Source of the DNA: JAJNBA01 sp035512775
Lineage (GTDB): Bacteria; Actinomycetota; UBA4738; HRBIN12
DNA: 27,984 nucleotides
Assembly: GCA_035512775.1 (NCBI GenBank)
Contig: DATKDI010000054.1
Span: forward strand, 1-27,984
Direction of reading: 5' to 3'
The notes below the pieces were generated by a model. That model had not been told where the DNA came from. It was given only the letters and a program-made list of their open reading frames with translations, and ran no database searches. Shown here piece after piece: positions 14,562 through 23,152 of this stretch (positions are counted from its first letter, which is position 1; every line of letters starts with the position of its first letter). The position numbers were made by a program, and so were the translations under genes.

Positions 14562-15473
14562 GTGTTGAGAACGATTCTCATTCTCGAACTCGCGACGATG
14601 ACGGCCGCCACGTTGCAAGCATGCGGCGCCCGCGTGGACGACGACCCCGGCGGTCGCGTCTCCGTGGTGGCGAGCTTCTACCCGTTGAGCTTCGCGGCGG
14701 ATCGGATCGGCGGCGACTGCGTCAGCGTGACCAACCTGACGCCGCCGGGAGTGGAGCCTCACGACCTCGAGCTGACGCCCGACGCGGTGGAGTCGATCGC
14801 CACCGCGGACCTGGTCCTCTACCTTGGAGGTGGCTTCCAGCCTGCGATCGAGGACGCGATCCCGGACGCGCAGGGTCAGGTGATCGATCTCCTCGACATG
14901 GTCACGACGGAGCCTGCCGCGGGTGAGGAGGCGGAGGAGGGGCTCGTCGCCGATCCGCACGTCTGGCTCGACCCCGGGAAGTTCGCGGAGATCGTCCAAG
15001 CGATAGCAGACGCCCTCGTTCGGATGGAGGGAGCCGGGTCATGCGATGTGTCCGGCGGATCCGAGGATCTCCGCTCCGATCTCGCCGGCCTCGACGACGA
15101 GTTCCGCGCGGGCCTCGATGGGTGCGAGCGCGACGTCATCGTCACGAACCACGCCGCGTTCGGGTATCTCGCCTCGGCCTACGGGCTCCGCCAGGAGGCG
15201 ATCGCCGGGCTCGAGCCGGAAGGTGAACCGAGCGCGAAGCGTCTGGCCGAGGTCATGGAGCTGGTCGAGGGGGAGGGCGTGACGACGATCCTCACAGAGG
15301 AGCTCGTGTCCCCCGACGTCGCCGAGACCCTCGCCGCAGAAGCAAGCGTGGGAACCGCGGTCCTTTTCACGATCGAGGGGCTCACCGACGTGGAGGCCGC
15401 CGCCGGCGACGACTACCTTTCCTTGATGCGAGACAACCTGGAGACCCTCCGTGTCGCTCTCGGTTGCCCCTGA
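14562..15473 (+). CDS. znuA: Zinc/manganese ABC transporter substrate-binding lipoprotein (ZnuA-like)
   Basis: A 303-aa cluster A-1 solute-binding protein that captures Zn(II) outside the membrane. The N-terminus has a short hydrophobic signal and a lipobox LQAC with Cys21; the signal contains an unusual Glu. Metal ligands at the expected places are His67 (GVEPHDLELTP), His133 (DPHVWLDP) and His197 (TNHAAFGYLA). A C-terminal acidic ligand is probably Glu262 or a nearby Asp. The usual histidine-rich loop before DPHVW is replaced by an acidic loop, EPAAGEEAEEG. The start is the GTG at 14562, which fits both the signal peptide and the promoter spacing. The gene overlaps znuC by 23 bp. Zinc is favoured over manganese because of the Zur-like box and downstream zur. 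Confidence 0.88.
   Translation: MLRTILILELATMTAATLQACGARVDDDPGGRVSVVASFYPLSFAADRIGGDCVSVTNLTPPGVEPHDLELTPDAVESIATADLVLYLGGGFQPAIEDAIPDAQGQVIDLLDMVTTEPAAGEEAEEGLVADPHVWLDPGKFAEIVQAIADALVRMEGAGSCDVSGGSEDLRSDLAGLDDEFRAGLDGCERDVIVTNHAAFGYLASAYGLRQEAIAGLEPEGEPSAKRLAEVMELVEGEGVTTILTEELVSPDVAETLAAEASVGTAVLFTIEGLTDVEAAAGDDYLSLMRDNLETLRVALGCP
14566..14580 (+). promoter_or_regulatory. zur box: Zur-box-like operator inside the znuA start
   Basis: TGAGAACGATTCTCA is a perfect 6-bp inverted repeat around CGA and follows the TGAnAAnGATTnTCA pattern of Fur/Zur boxes. It begins 4 nt after the first base of the GTG start, just downstream of the predicted transcription start, and encodes residues 2-7 of the signal peptide. 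Zinc-dependent repression by the Zur encoded in the same operon is inferred. Confidence 0.75.
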
Positions 15474-16230
15474 CGGGGCGGGGAGCGAGCTGCTGGTCGA
15501 GGCTCGCGGGGTTTCCTACGCCTACGGCTCGACACCGGTCGTCGAGGACGTCGATCTCGACGTCCGCCGCGGGGAGTTCGTCGCACTCGTCGGGCCGAAC
15601 GGTTCCGGGAAGTCGACGCTGCTTCGCGTGCTGCTGGGCGCGCTCCGTCCGGCGCGCGGCTCGGTCCGCCTCCTCGGGCGCCCGGCGAGCGAAGTCAAGG
15701 ATCGCTGGCGGATCGGCTACGTGCCCCAGCGCCCCACGCTCGCCCCGGACGTCCCCGCCACCGTCCGGGAGATCGTGACGACCGGGCGTCTCGCACGTCG
15801 TGGCTGGTGGCGCCCCTTGCGGAGCGCAGACGTGGACGCGGTTGATCACGCGCTCGAATCGGTCGGCCTCGACGAACTGGCCGCGCATCCGATCACCCAG
15901 CTGTCGGGCGGTCAGCAGCAACGCGTCTTCATCGCCCGTGCGTTCGCGGGGGAGCCCGAGTTCCTCGTGTTGGATGAGCCGATCGCCGGCATCGACGCCG
16001 AGTCGCAGCGGCGCTTCAAAGACTCGCTCGTGCACCTGATCGGAGACCACGGCGCGGGTGTGCTCCTCGTTTCCCACGAGCTCTCCGCGGTCGCCGACGT
16101 GATCGATCGCGTGATCGTGCTGAAACGACGGGTCCTCTTCGACGGGCCGCCGGCACGCCTCGTCGACGAGGGAGTGAGCCTCGGGATCCACCGGGAGGAC
16201 CTCCCGCTCTGGCTCGAGGGGCTGCGATGA
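15451..16230 (+). CDS. znuC: Zinc ABC transporter ATP-binding protein ZnuC
   Basis: A 259-aa ABC ATPase that powers zinc import with ZnuA and ZnuB. All motifs are intact: Walker A GPNGSGKST (about residues 49-57), Q-loop in YVPQRP, signature LSGGQQQR, Walker B FLVLDEP and the H-loop SHE. The C-terminal tail SLGIHREDLPLW is often seen in metal-importing ATPases. The GTG start at 15451 lies inside the end of znuA with no ribosome site of its own, suggesting coupling. The next gene starts in the ATGA overlap at 16227. Confidence 0.92.
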   Translation: MSLSVAPDGAGSELLVEARGVSYAYGSTPVVEDVDLDVRRGEFVALVGPNGSGKSTLLRVLLGALRPARGSVRLLGRPASEVKDRWRIGYVPQRPTLAPDVPATVREIVTTGRLARRGWWRPLRSADVDAVDHALESVGLDELAAHPITQLSGGQQQRVFIARAFAGEPEFLVLDEPIAGIDAESQRRFKDSLVHLIGDHGAGVLLVSHELSAVADVIDRVIVLKRRVLFDGPPARLVDEGVSLGIHREDLPLWLEGLR

Positions 16231-17078
16231 TCGCCTCACTGCCGCTGCCCTTCCCGTTCGAGCTGACGTTCATGCAGCGGGCCCTGGCGGCGGGGCTCGT
16301 CGTCGGAGTGTTCGCGCCACTCATCGGCACCTTCCTCGTCCAGAAGCGGATGTCGCTGATCGGCGACGGCATCGGGCACGTGGCGTTCGCGGGCGTGGGT
16401 GCCGGTCTCCTGGCGGGGATCTATCCGGTGTGGACCGCGCTCGTGTTCGCTGTCGCTGGGGCGCTGGGGATCGAATGGCTCCGCGCGCGTCGGAAGGCGA
16501 GCGGTGACCTCGCTCTGGCGTTGTTCTTCTATTCGGGGATCGCCCTGGGTGCGGTGTTCGCGAACGCGAGCGGGGGCATCGGAACGAGCATCATCGGATT
16601 CCTGTTCGGCCAGCCGCTGACGGTCGGGAACTCCGAGGTGATCGTGATCCTGCTCTTGGGCTCGCTCGTGGTCGGTCTCGTGATCGCGCTACGGAGGATC
16701 TTGTTCGCGGTCGTGACAGACGAAGACTGGTCCGGTGTCGCGGGGTTGCCCGTGGGCGGCGTGAACGCCCTGCTCGCCGTCCTCACGGCCGTGGCGATCG
16801 TCGCCTCCATGCAGATCGTCGGCATCCTGCTGATCGCCGCACTCATGGTTCTGCCCGTGGCGACGGGACAGCTCCTCGCTCGGTCGTTCAAGGGGACGTT
16901 GCGGATCGCGGTCGGCGTGGGGGTCGGGTCCGTCGTCGTCGGTCTCACGTCCTCGAGGCTCTGGGGGCTGGCACCCGGCGGCGCGATCGTCCTGGTCGCA
17001 GCACTCGTCTTCCTGATCGTCGCGCTCGCCCGGCACACGATGCCCGGTGGATCGATGCTGGAGTTGCCGGAGCGATGA
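16227..17078 (+). CDS. znuB: Zinc ABC transporter permease ZnuB
   Basis: A 283-aa integral membrane permease of the ABC-3 family with about eight or nine hydrophobic helices. Family landmarks are FMQRALAAGLVVGVFAPLIGTFLVQKRMSLIGDGIGHVAFAG near the N-terminus, the cytoplasmic coupling segment with RRKASGDLALALFFYSGIALG, and MQIVGILLIAALMVLPVATGQLLARSF. It forms the membrane channel for ZnuA-delivered zinc. It overlaps znuC at its start and zur at its end, each by 4 bp, so all four genes are read together. Confidence 0.93.
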   Translation: MIASLPLPFPFELTFMQRALAAGLVVGVFAPLIGTFLVQKRMSLIGDGIGHVAFAGVGAGLLAGIYPVWTALVFAVAGALGIEWLRARRKASGDLALALFFYSGIALGAVFANASGGIGTSIIGFLFGQPLTVGNSEVIVILLLGSLVVGLVIALRRILFAVVTDEDWSGVAGLPVGGVNALLAVLTAVAIVASMQIVGILLIAALMVLPVATGQLLARSFKGTLRIAVGVGVGSVVVGLTSSRLWGLAPGGAIVLVAALVFLIVALARHTMPGGSMLELPER

Positions 17079-17518
17079 CCACCGGCCGAGGAGAGGTCCA
17101 TCAGACCGTCGAAGGGCGACTGCACCGCGTCGGTCAGCGGTACACGGCGAATCGGCGCGCGCTCGTGGACGCCCTGATAGCGGCCCGAGGGCCGGTGGCG
17201 ATCGGCGATCTCCTCGTGGGGAAGCGGGCCGTTCCCCAGAGCTCGGCCTACCGGAACCTCTCGGTGCTCGAAGAGGCCGGTGTGATCCGCCGGGTGATCA
17301 CGGCCGGCGACTTCGCTCGGTTCGAGCTCGACGAGGACTTGACCGAGCACCACCACCACCTCGTGTGCTCCAACTGCGGCCGGATCGAAGACGTCGAGAT
17401 CCCCGCCAGCGTCGAGCGATCGCTCGGCAGGACCCTGGATCGTCTCGCTGAAGGCGCGGGTTTCGCCTCGGTCGGTCACCGGCTCGATCTGATCGGGCGC
17501 TGCCGCAGCTGCGCGTAG
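17075..17518 (+). CDS. zur: Fur-family zinc-responsive repressor Zur
   Basis: A 147-aa ferric uptake regulator family protein. The N-terminal winged helix includes QSSAYRNLSVLEEAGVIRRV (about 55-74). The dimerisation domain has the regulatory metal site HHHH (92-95). The structural zinc site is formed by CSNC (Cys98, Cys101) and RCRSC (Cys143, Cys146). The operon with znuACB and the Zur-like box at its front favour zinc sensing over iron. It would repress its own operon when zinc is plentiful. Its stop codon lies inside the loop-proximal part of a 13-bp hairpin. Confidence 0.9.
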   Translation: MTTGRGEVHQTVEGRLHRVGQRYTANRRALVDALIAARGPVAIGDLLVGKRAVPQSSAYRNLSVLEEAGVIRRVITAGDFARFELDEDLTEHHHHLVCSNCGRIEDVEIPASVERSLGRTLDRLAEGAGFASVGHRLDLIGRCRSCA

Positions 17519-17530
17519 CGCAGCTGCGGC
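17502..17530 (+). terminator. Hairpin terminator candidate of the znu operon
   Basis: A perfect 13-bp inverted repeat (17502-17514 with 17518-17530) closes a 3-nt loop. The left arm encodes the last residues of Zur and the stop codon spans the loop and the first base of the right arm. No U-tract follows, as is common for terminators of GC-rich actinobacteria. Confidence 0.65.
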
Positions 17531-17558
17531 ACCGGATGCTCGAACCCTGAGGTCCCGG

Positions 17559-18833
17559 GTGGAGAATCACGACGTGCGACGATCGACGCCCTCCCGCGCG
17601 CCTGGTCTGTCCGTGATCGCCGGCATGGTGGCGGCGCTCACCGTGATCGGCATCTGGGCTCTGTGGCCCTCCGGCGATCCGGGTCCCGACGTGTCGGCTC
17701 TCGCGTCGTTCGAGGGTGTCCATGCCGCCACGACGGAGGGTCGAACCGAAGTCCCGTGCGCCGGAGCAGACGGGTCGACCCGCTGCCTGTCGGTGACGTT
17801 CCGGCTGATCGAGGGGCCCGATGAGGGCACGACCGTCACCGTCGAACTGCCGGCGAACTCGACCCGCGTCGTCGGGGTGGACCTGGGCCGGCGGGTGCTC
17901 CTCGGCCACCAACCAGCTGTCCCAGGGTTCGAGTACGTCTACCTCGAGCCGGATCGTCGGTCGCCCCTGCTCGCGCTCGCGGGGCTGTTCGCCTTGGCCG
18001 TGGTGGCGCTCGGCAGGTGGAAAGGCGCGAGCGCGTTGGTGGGACTGCTGGCGACGTTCCTCGTGCTCTTCCTCTTCGTCGTTCCCGCCATCCTCGACGG
18101 GCGCGACCCACTGCTCGTGGCGCTCGTCGGATCAGTCGCGATCGCGTTCGCCGCTCTGTACCTCTCGCACGGCGTCGACGTGAAGACGACGGTCGCGCTC
18201 CTCGGGACCCTGGGCGGCCTGCTCTGTGCCGCGATCCTCGCCGTCGTGTTCATGGGCGCCGCCGAGATCACGGGGTTGGCGAGCGAGGAGGCGCTGTTCC
18301 TGACGGCGCTCGGAACCAACCTGGACCTCCGAGGACTCATCCTCGGCGGCATGATGATCGGCGCGTTGGGCGCGATCGACGACATCACGGTCACACAGGC
18401 ATCCGCCGTCTGGGAGCTCCGCTCGGTCGATCCCACGATGTCTCGGCGGCGCCTGGTTCGCTCGGGGATGCGCATCGGCCGCGACCACGTGGCCTCCACG
18501 GTGAACACCCTCGTGCTGGCCTACGCGGGCGCCTCCATGCCGCTCCTGATCCTCTTCGTGTTGTCCGATCAACCGATGGGGACCGTCGCCAACGGTGAGA
18601 TCGTGGCGACCGAGATCGTGCGCACGCTCGTCGGGAGCCTGGGGTTGATCGCCTCGGTGCCGATCACCACGTGGCTCGCCGTCCACGTCGCGAGCCCTCG
18701 AGAGCGGCGCTCGAGGACGATGCCCGTTGCATCCGGGGATGCGGACGCCGGGCCCGAGGAGCATCCGATCCCGGAACATCGGCGCGACCAGTGGATGGGG
18801 CTCCTCCGGTCCTGGCGCTCCCGGCGGCCGTAG
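17559..18833 (+). CDS. YibE/F-like membrane protein
   Basis: A 424-aa predicted membrane protein resembling the YibE/F family. One N-terminal membrane segment (about residues 17-35) is followed by an extracytoplasmic domain of about 100 residues with two cysteines (VPCAGADGSTRCLS). Seven or so further helices follow. Family-like segments are GLASEEALFLTALGTNLDLRGLILGGMMIGALGAIDDITVTQASAVWEL and GRDHVASTVNTLVLAYAGASMPLLILF. The C-terminal ~45 residues are charged and cytoplasmic. The GTG start is preceded by GAGGT 5 nt away. It stands alone between the znu hairpin and the next promoter. The biochemical role of this family is not established. Confidence 0.8.
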   Translation: MENHDVRRSTPSRAPGLSVIAGMVAALTVIGIWALWPSGDPGPDVSALASFEGVHAATTEGRTEVPCAGADGSTRCLSVTFRLIEGPDEGTTVTVELPANSTRVVGVDLGRRVLLGHQPAVPGFEYVYLEPDRRSPLLALAGLFALAVVALGRWKGASALVGLLATFLVLFLFVVPAILDGRDPLLVALVGSVAIAFAALYLSHGVDVKTTVALLGTLGGLLCAAILAVVFMGAAEITGLASEEALFLTALGTNLDLRGLILGGMMIGALGAIDDITVTQASAVWELRSVDPTMSRRRLVRSGMRIGRDHVASTVNTLVLAYAGASMPLLILFVLSDQPMGTVANGEIVATEIVRTLVGSLGLIASVPITTWLAVHVASPRERRSRTMPVASGDADAGPEEHPIPEHRRDQWMGLLRSWRSRRP

Positions 18834-18886
18834 GAACGTGCCAGCGATGACCCGGCGCGTGACTCGGGTGGCCGGACGTCGTCATC

Positions 18887-18892
18887 TATCCT
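18887..18892 (+). promoter_or_regulatory. -10 element of the fusion-protein operon
   Basis: TATCCT predicts a transcription start near 18900 and a leader of about 36 nt before the GTG at 18936. No clear -35 is visible. Confidence 0.4.
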
Positions 18893-18935
18893 GTGGGCTT
18901 GTGCCAGCCCGGCGCGCTGCGCCGACGGGAGGATC

Positions 18936-21900
18936 GTGACGCTCACCCGAAGACCACAGGCCGACGAGCATGCCGTGCCGCCCCCTCCCACGTCTCCGAG
19001 CCGCTTGGGCTCGTGGTGGGCGATCGTCGGCCTCGCGCTCGTCCTCCTGCTCGCGCTCGGCTGGCGGTTCATCGCCGATCCCTCCCTGTCGGCGCCGACC
19101 CGTGACCCCGCCTGGTACACCTGGCGCGCCGGCGTGATCCTCGAGGACGACCCGGGCTCGGTCGCCGGCGACTGGGGTCCCGACAACCTCTTCTCGGGTG
19201 GGTATCGCGTGACCGTGCCGCTTGCCGGGGCATTGTTGCAGCGGGTGGCCGGGATCAGCACCTACAGCTTCAGCGCTTTCCTGATGCTCGGGATCCCGAT
19301 CCTCACTGGCCTCGCGCTCGGTGTTGGTGCGTTCCGGAGCAAGCGTGATCCGCTCGTCGTCCTGCTCACGATGCTCGCGACGGCCGGCCTGTTCCTCACC
19401 ACCCCGTACGTCGGCTACCTCGACAACATCACGGTTCTCTTCCTGCTCTGCCTGATCGTGGCGTTCGCGGATGCCGCGAGAACGTCGTGGGGAGCTCGTG
19501 TCGCGATCTTCATGGTCGGGTTCGCCGCGGCGTTCACGCACCCGACCACCTGCGTCCTGTTCGGGGTCTCGCTCATGGGCGTGTGGGCGACGCACCTCGT
19601 GACCAGCCGCTTCCGTCTCGGTTCGGCGATGCGATCGGACGGGCCCCTGATGCTCTCGACCGGCTTCGGGATGGTCACGGGTCTCGCGCTCTGGGTCGTC
19701 GGGATCTGGGGTCCGGGCGGTCCGGAGCTGCTGAAAGACGCCGCGCTACCACCGCCCTACACCGCGGAGTTCTTCCGGAACCGGCTGGTCGAGTGGGTGA
19801 CCTCCATGCAGCCGCTGATCACGTTCCCCCTGATCCTGCTCGCGATCATCTCGACGGTCCTCATCGCCAGGCGAACCCGCACGCCCGTCGCGCAGTACGA
19901 GCAGGTCTCGATCTGGTGGATGTTCCCCTTCGCGGGTGTCCTGACGTTCCTGCTGGGACAGGCGATCCCGTCCTACCGATTCATGAACGCGACCGCCGCC
20001 CCGATGGCGCTCACTGGCCTCGGCGCGTTCGTGGCGGTGCGATGGCTCGTCCACGGCGAGGGTGCACGCAGGATCGCGGGGGTTCTCGGTGCGTTCGTCG
20101 TGGTCGGTGCGCTGGTGTACGTGTTCGTCGATCCCGCGATGAACCGCTGGGCGCAACAGGACAATCAGTGGGCGCCGCAGAGCGTCCGGACGTCGCTGGC
20201 GGCGGCCCGCGAGGTGGCGGGGTCCGCGCGCGAACACCCGATCGTCTTGATCGTGAACTACGGGAGCACCGACGACGAGACCGGCTCGAACACGACGTAC
20301 GGATGGGCGAAGACCTTCACGAACGTCTTCCGGACGGGCCTGCCGGGCGACGTCGCGAAGTACCAGGTGACCTACGTCGGCAGGGTGGAGGATTTCCGCC
20401 GTGGCGTCGCATCCGACGGGCCGAGCGAGAACTACCGGGACACGACTCGGAGCCACTGGAACGAGGTGCGTCGGCGTCTCACGACCTATCCGGAGTCGCC
20501 CGTCGTCTTCCTGATCGGCGAGTACTACGCCGGGCGGTGCAACGGGGTGCCGGAGTGCACCGCCGATGACGAAGAAGCCGCCTTCGAGCGAGCGACGGAC
20601 GACGCGATCGAGATCGGCCCGGGGACCTATGTGTTGACCGGGGACGGCTACTACGAGCCGTCCTCGACGGTCGTCGAGCGGGCGCGCGCAGCGGCCGAGG
20701 CGGCGGCCGGGCGTTTCGCCGATCCACCGGGACCGCTGGACGACCTTCCGCATCAGACCCGTGTCCTCGCGGGGCTGTTCCTCCTGGCCGTGTTGCCGGG
20801 CCTGCTTGCGGCACCGTTCTTCGGACTGAAGGACACACCGAGCCGGATCGCATTGATCCCCGGAACTTCGATCGTGATGTCGCTGCTCGCCGGGATCGCC
20901 GTGCTGGGCGTGTGGCGTGGTCCCCTCACCCCGGCCAAGGCGTGGGTCGTCGTGGCGGTCGCGGTCGGCGCGGGGGCGGCTCTGCGCTTCGGGGAGACGA
21001 CGATCCTCCGCGCGCTCGGTGCCTTCGGCGGATTCTTCAACCGGCTGTTCTCGCAGTTCTCGAACCACGACTTCGCGACCTTGCTGAGCGTGCAGTTCCT
21101 GACGCAGGCCGGGCAAGGCGTGGTCCAGGGCGCGATCGGGAAGTCGATCGCCTTCGGCGGACAGAAGGGCTTCGACGTGCAGAACGTGCCCTCGGCCGAC
21201 TACCTCCTCCAGGTGATCTTGCTGCTGTACGTCCCCTACACGCTGCTCTCACCGTTCATCGGGGTCGTCATCGATCGGTTCGAGCGTCGTCGCGTCGTCT
21301 GGTGGTCGAACCTGATCACGGCGAGCGTGGTCGCGATCGTGGCGGTGGCCGTCCTCCTGCCCCTGGGTGCGGGCAGCACGGAAGGGGACATCGGAGCGAC
21401 GGCCGCGCTGATCGTGGGGTTGCTCGCCGCCCAGGCGGTGATCCGCGTGACGCTCGCGGTCAAGTCGGCCGCGATACCCGACGTGCTCTCGGGTCGCGAT
21501 CTGCTCCAGGGCAACGCCCTTTCGCAAGCGGGCGGCGCGTTGTTCCAGATCGTGGGCATCGCGTTCGCGCTCGGCTCCGGTGCCGTCCTCCCGGCCTGGC
21601 TGGTGGTGCTCGTCGGAGCCATCGTGCTCGGGATCGGGGCGGTCGTCGCCACTCGTCTCCGGCACGTCGAGGCGGAGCCTCACGCCACGACACTCGCGCA
21701 GGAGGCACGACGCGTGATCAAGAGCATCACCCACGGCATCCGCGAGGTGGCGGCTCGTCCCGCAGCCGCGCTCGGTGTCACCGGGTTCCAGATGCTGCGC
21801 TACCAGTTCTGGGGCTTCGGCCTGTTCGTGTTCGCGCTCTACGCGAAGAACCTCGTCGAAGGGGGCGCGGAAAGCCAGGTCCCGACGCTCCTGTCGGGCG

Positions 21901-22361
21901 GGGTCGGCTTGATCGGCGGTGTGCTCGGCCTCGTCCTCGCACAGGCGTGGAAGGATCGTGTCCCCCCGGTGCGTCTGCTGCTCGTCTCGATGGTCCTCCT
22001 CGGCGCAGGGACGCTGGTGTTCGGTGGTCTCGTCTCGGTCGCGGGCTTCGCCGGCATGCTGTTCGTCGGGTTCTTCGCCTTCTTCGTCGGGAAGATCTCC
22101 GCGGACACGATCGTGCAGCAGGCGATGCCGGATGACTTCCGGGGCAGGGCGTTCGCGCTGTTCGACATCGCCTACAACCTCGGGTTCATCGTGCCGGCGC
22201 TGATCCTCTCGCTCGTCTGGATCGAGAACGACCCCGGCCGGACGCGCGTCATCCTGATGGCGTCCGGTGCCGTGTTCCTGCTGCTCACCGCGGCGATCGC
22301 GGCGTGGGCGAGGCGGATCCGAGACCAGTTCGCTCCTCAGGACGACCTCATCGAAGCCTGA
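18936..22361 (+). CDS. Fusion of a GT-C-like polytopic membrane domain to an MFS transporter (1141 aa)
   Basis: A single open frame encodes two membrane modules. Residues 1-700 hold a first helix (about 25-46), then an extracytoplasmic loop with RDPAWYTWRAG (Asp57). About nine more helices and a soluble segment (about 405-600) follow, then three helices (608-685). A first-loop acidic residue, many helices and a late extracytoplasmic domain resemble GT-C glycosyltransferases, but no family is recognised. Residues ~705-1130 form an MFS transporter: FLTQAGQGVVQGAIGK, motif A-like GVVIDRFERRR (about 766-776), and FVGKISADTIVQQAMPDDFRGRAFALFD in the second half. There is no internal stop or obvious frameshift. 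The start is a GTG with GGAGG only 3 nt away. A natural fusion coupling modification or sensing to export is inferred. Downstream genes overlap or closely follow. Confidence 0.75.
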   Translation: MTLTRRPQADEHAVPPPPTSPSRLGSWWAIVGLALVLLLALGWRFIADPSLSAPTRDPAWYTWRAGVILEDDPGSVAGDWGPDNLFSGGYRVTVPLAGALLQRVAGISTYSFSAFLMLGIPILTGLALGVGAFRSKRDPLVVLLTMLATAGLFLTTPYVGYLDNITVLFLLCLIVAFADAARTSWGARVAIFMVGFAAAFTHPTTCVLFGVSLMGVWATHLVTSRFRLGSAMRSDGPLMLSTGFGMVTGLALWVVGIWGPGGPELLKDAALPPPYTAEFFRNRLVEWVTSMQPLITFPLILLAIISTVLIARRTRTPVAQYEQVSIWWMFPFAGVLTFLLGQAIPSYRFMNATAAPMALTGLGAFVAVRWLVHGEGARRIAGVLGAFVVVGALVYVFVDPAMNRWAQQDNQWAPQSVRTSLAAAREVAGSAREHPIVLIVNYGSTDDETGSNTTYGWAKTFTNVFRTGLPGDVAKYQVTYVGRVEDFRRGVASDGPSENYRDTTRSHWNEVRRRLTTYPESPVVFLIGEYYAGRCNGVPECTADDEEAAFERATDDAIEIGPGTYVLTGDGYYEPSSTVVERARAAAEAAAGRFADPPGPLDDLPHQTRVLAGLFLLAVLPGLLAAPFFGLKDTPSRIALIPGTSIVMSLLAGIAVLGVWRGPLTPAKAWVVVAVAVGAGAALRFGETTILRALGAFGGFFNRLFSQFSNHDFATLLSVQFLTQAGQGVVQGAIGKSIAFGGQKGFDVQNVPSADYLLQVILLLYVPYTLLSPFIGVVIDRFERRRVVWWSNLITASVVAIVAVAVLLPLGAGSTEGDIGATAALIVGLLAAQAVIRVTLAVKSAAIPDVLSGRDLLQGNALSQAGGALFQIVGIAFALGSGAVLPAWLVVLVGAIVLGIGAVVATRLRHVEAEPHATTLAQEARRVIKSITHGIREVAARPAAALGVTGFQMLRYQFWGFGLFVFALYAKNLVEGGAESQVPTLLSGGVGLIGGVLGLVLAQAWKDRVPPVRLLLVSMVLLGAGTLVFGGLVSVAGFAGMLFVGFFAFFVGKISADTIVQQAMPDDFRGRAFALFDIAYNLGFIVPALILSLVWIENDPGRTRVILMASGAVFLLLTAAIAAWARRIRDQFAPQDDLIEA

Positions 22362-22375
22362 GAGTCTGTGGAACC

Positions 22376-23152
22376 ATGCCCGAGGTCTCCAACGGCGACG
22401 TCACGCTGCACGTCGAGGTCGACGGCGCCGGGGAGCCGGTTACCGTTTTCGCGCACGGCCTGACAAACTCGTGTCGCGAGCTCGCGCCGTTCACCCCGTC
22501 GCTCGCAGGCACCGCGGTGCGGTTCTGCTTCCGAGGGCACGGCCACTCGAGCGCCCCGGAGCGCGGCTACCGGTTCGAAGACCTCGCCTCCGACCTCGAC
22601 GGCGTGGCGCGCGCCTACGGCGCGCGCAACGCCGTCGGCACGTCGCTCGGCGCCGGCGCGATCATGTCGCTGCTGGAACACGATCCGGCTCGCTTCGACC
22701 GGATCGTGATGCTGCTTCCCGCGTCGCTCGACCTCCCGTTCCGCAACCCGGCGCGCTTCGACGGGATCGCCGACCTCCTCGAGTCGTATCCCAAGGAGGA
22801 AGCGATCGAGCGGATCCTCGAGACGAGTCGCGACCGATACGAGCGAGCGCCCTGGCTCCGCGAGCTGGACCTGCTGCTGTGGGAGGACATGAACCCGGTG
22901 GGAGTCGCCCGGGCCATCCGAGAGGTCACGCGTGACATCTCGATCTCCGATCGCGAGGCGCTGAGGAAGGTCGAGGCCCCGGTGCTCCTGATCTGCAGGG
23001 AAGGAGACACGATCCATCCCTCCGAGCTCGGCAGGATCCTGGACGACCTGTTCCCGAACTCGGAGTTGGTGACGCTGGCGTCGGAAGAGGAGCTGATCGC
23101 GTCGATCCCGATGTTGATCGAGCGGGTGCGTGCGTTCCTGGAGGGAGCGTGA
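22376..23152 (+). CDS. Alpha/beta-hydrolase fold protein lacking the usual catalytic His
   Basis: A 258-aa protein of the alpha/beta-hydrolase fold. The oxyanion region is FAHGLTNS (about 25-32). FRGHGHSSAP is the usual loop after strand 4. The nucleophile elbow is GTSLG with Ser90. The acid is probably Asp211 in REGDTIHP. The histidine expected near the C-terminus is absent: the segment LVTLASEEELIASIPMLIERV has no His. His214, close to Asp211, is the nearest candidate, but its position is unusual. The ATG at 22376 starts 14 nt after the fusion gene, and an in-frame start 72 nt upstream inside that gene is not supported. It overlaps the next gene by 4 bp. It could be a degenerate or non-catalytic family member. 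Confidence 0.85.
   Translation: MPEVSNGDVTLHVEVDGAGEPVTVFAHGLTNSCRELAPFTPSLAGTAVRFCFRGHGHSSAPERGYRFEDLASDLDGVARAYGARNAVGTSLGAGAIMSLLEHDPARFDRIVMLLPASLDLPFRNPARFDGIADLLESYPKEEAIERILETSRDRYERAPWLRELDLLLWEDMNPVGVARAIREVTRDISISDREALRKVEAPVLLICREGDTIHPSELGRILDDLFPNSELVTLASEEELIASIPMLIERVRAFLEGA

Noticed and set aside
21040..21060. The fusion gene being an assembly join or frameshift of two separate genes
   Set aside because: The frame runs through the junction with normal codon use and no stop or start signal nearby. Read support could not be checked.
19746..21116. A 456-codon minus-strand frame inside the fusion gene
   Set aside because: It has no motifs and a shadow-like composition, and the plus frame is continuous with clear membrane segments.
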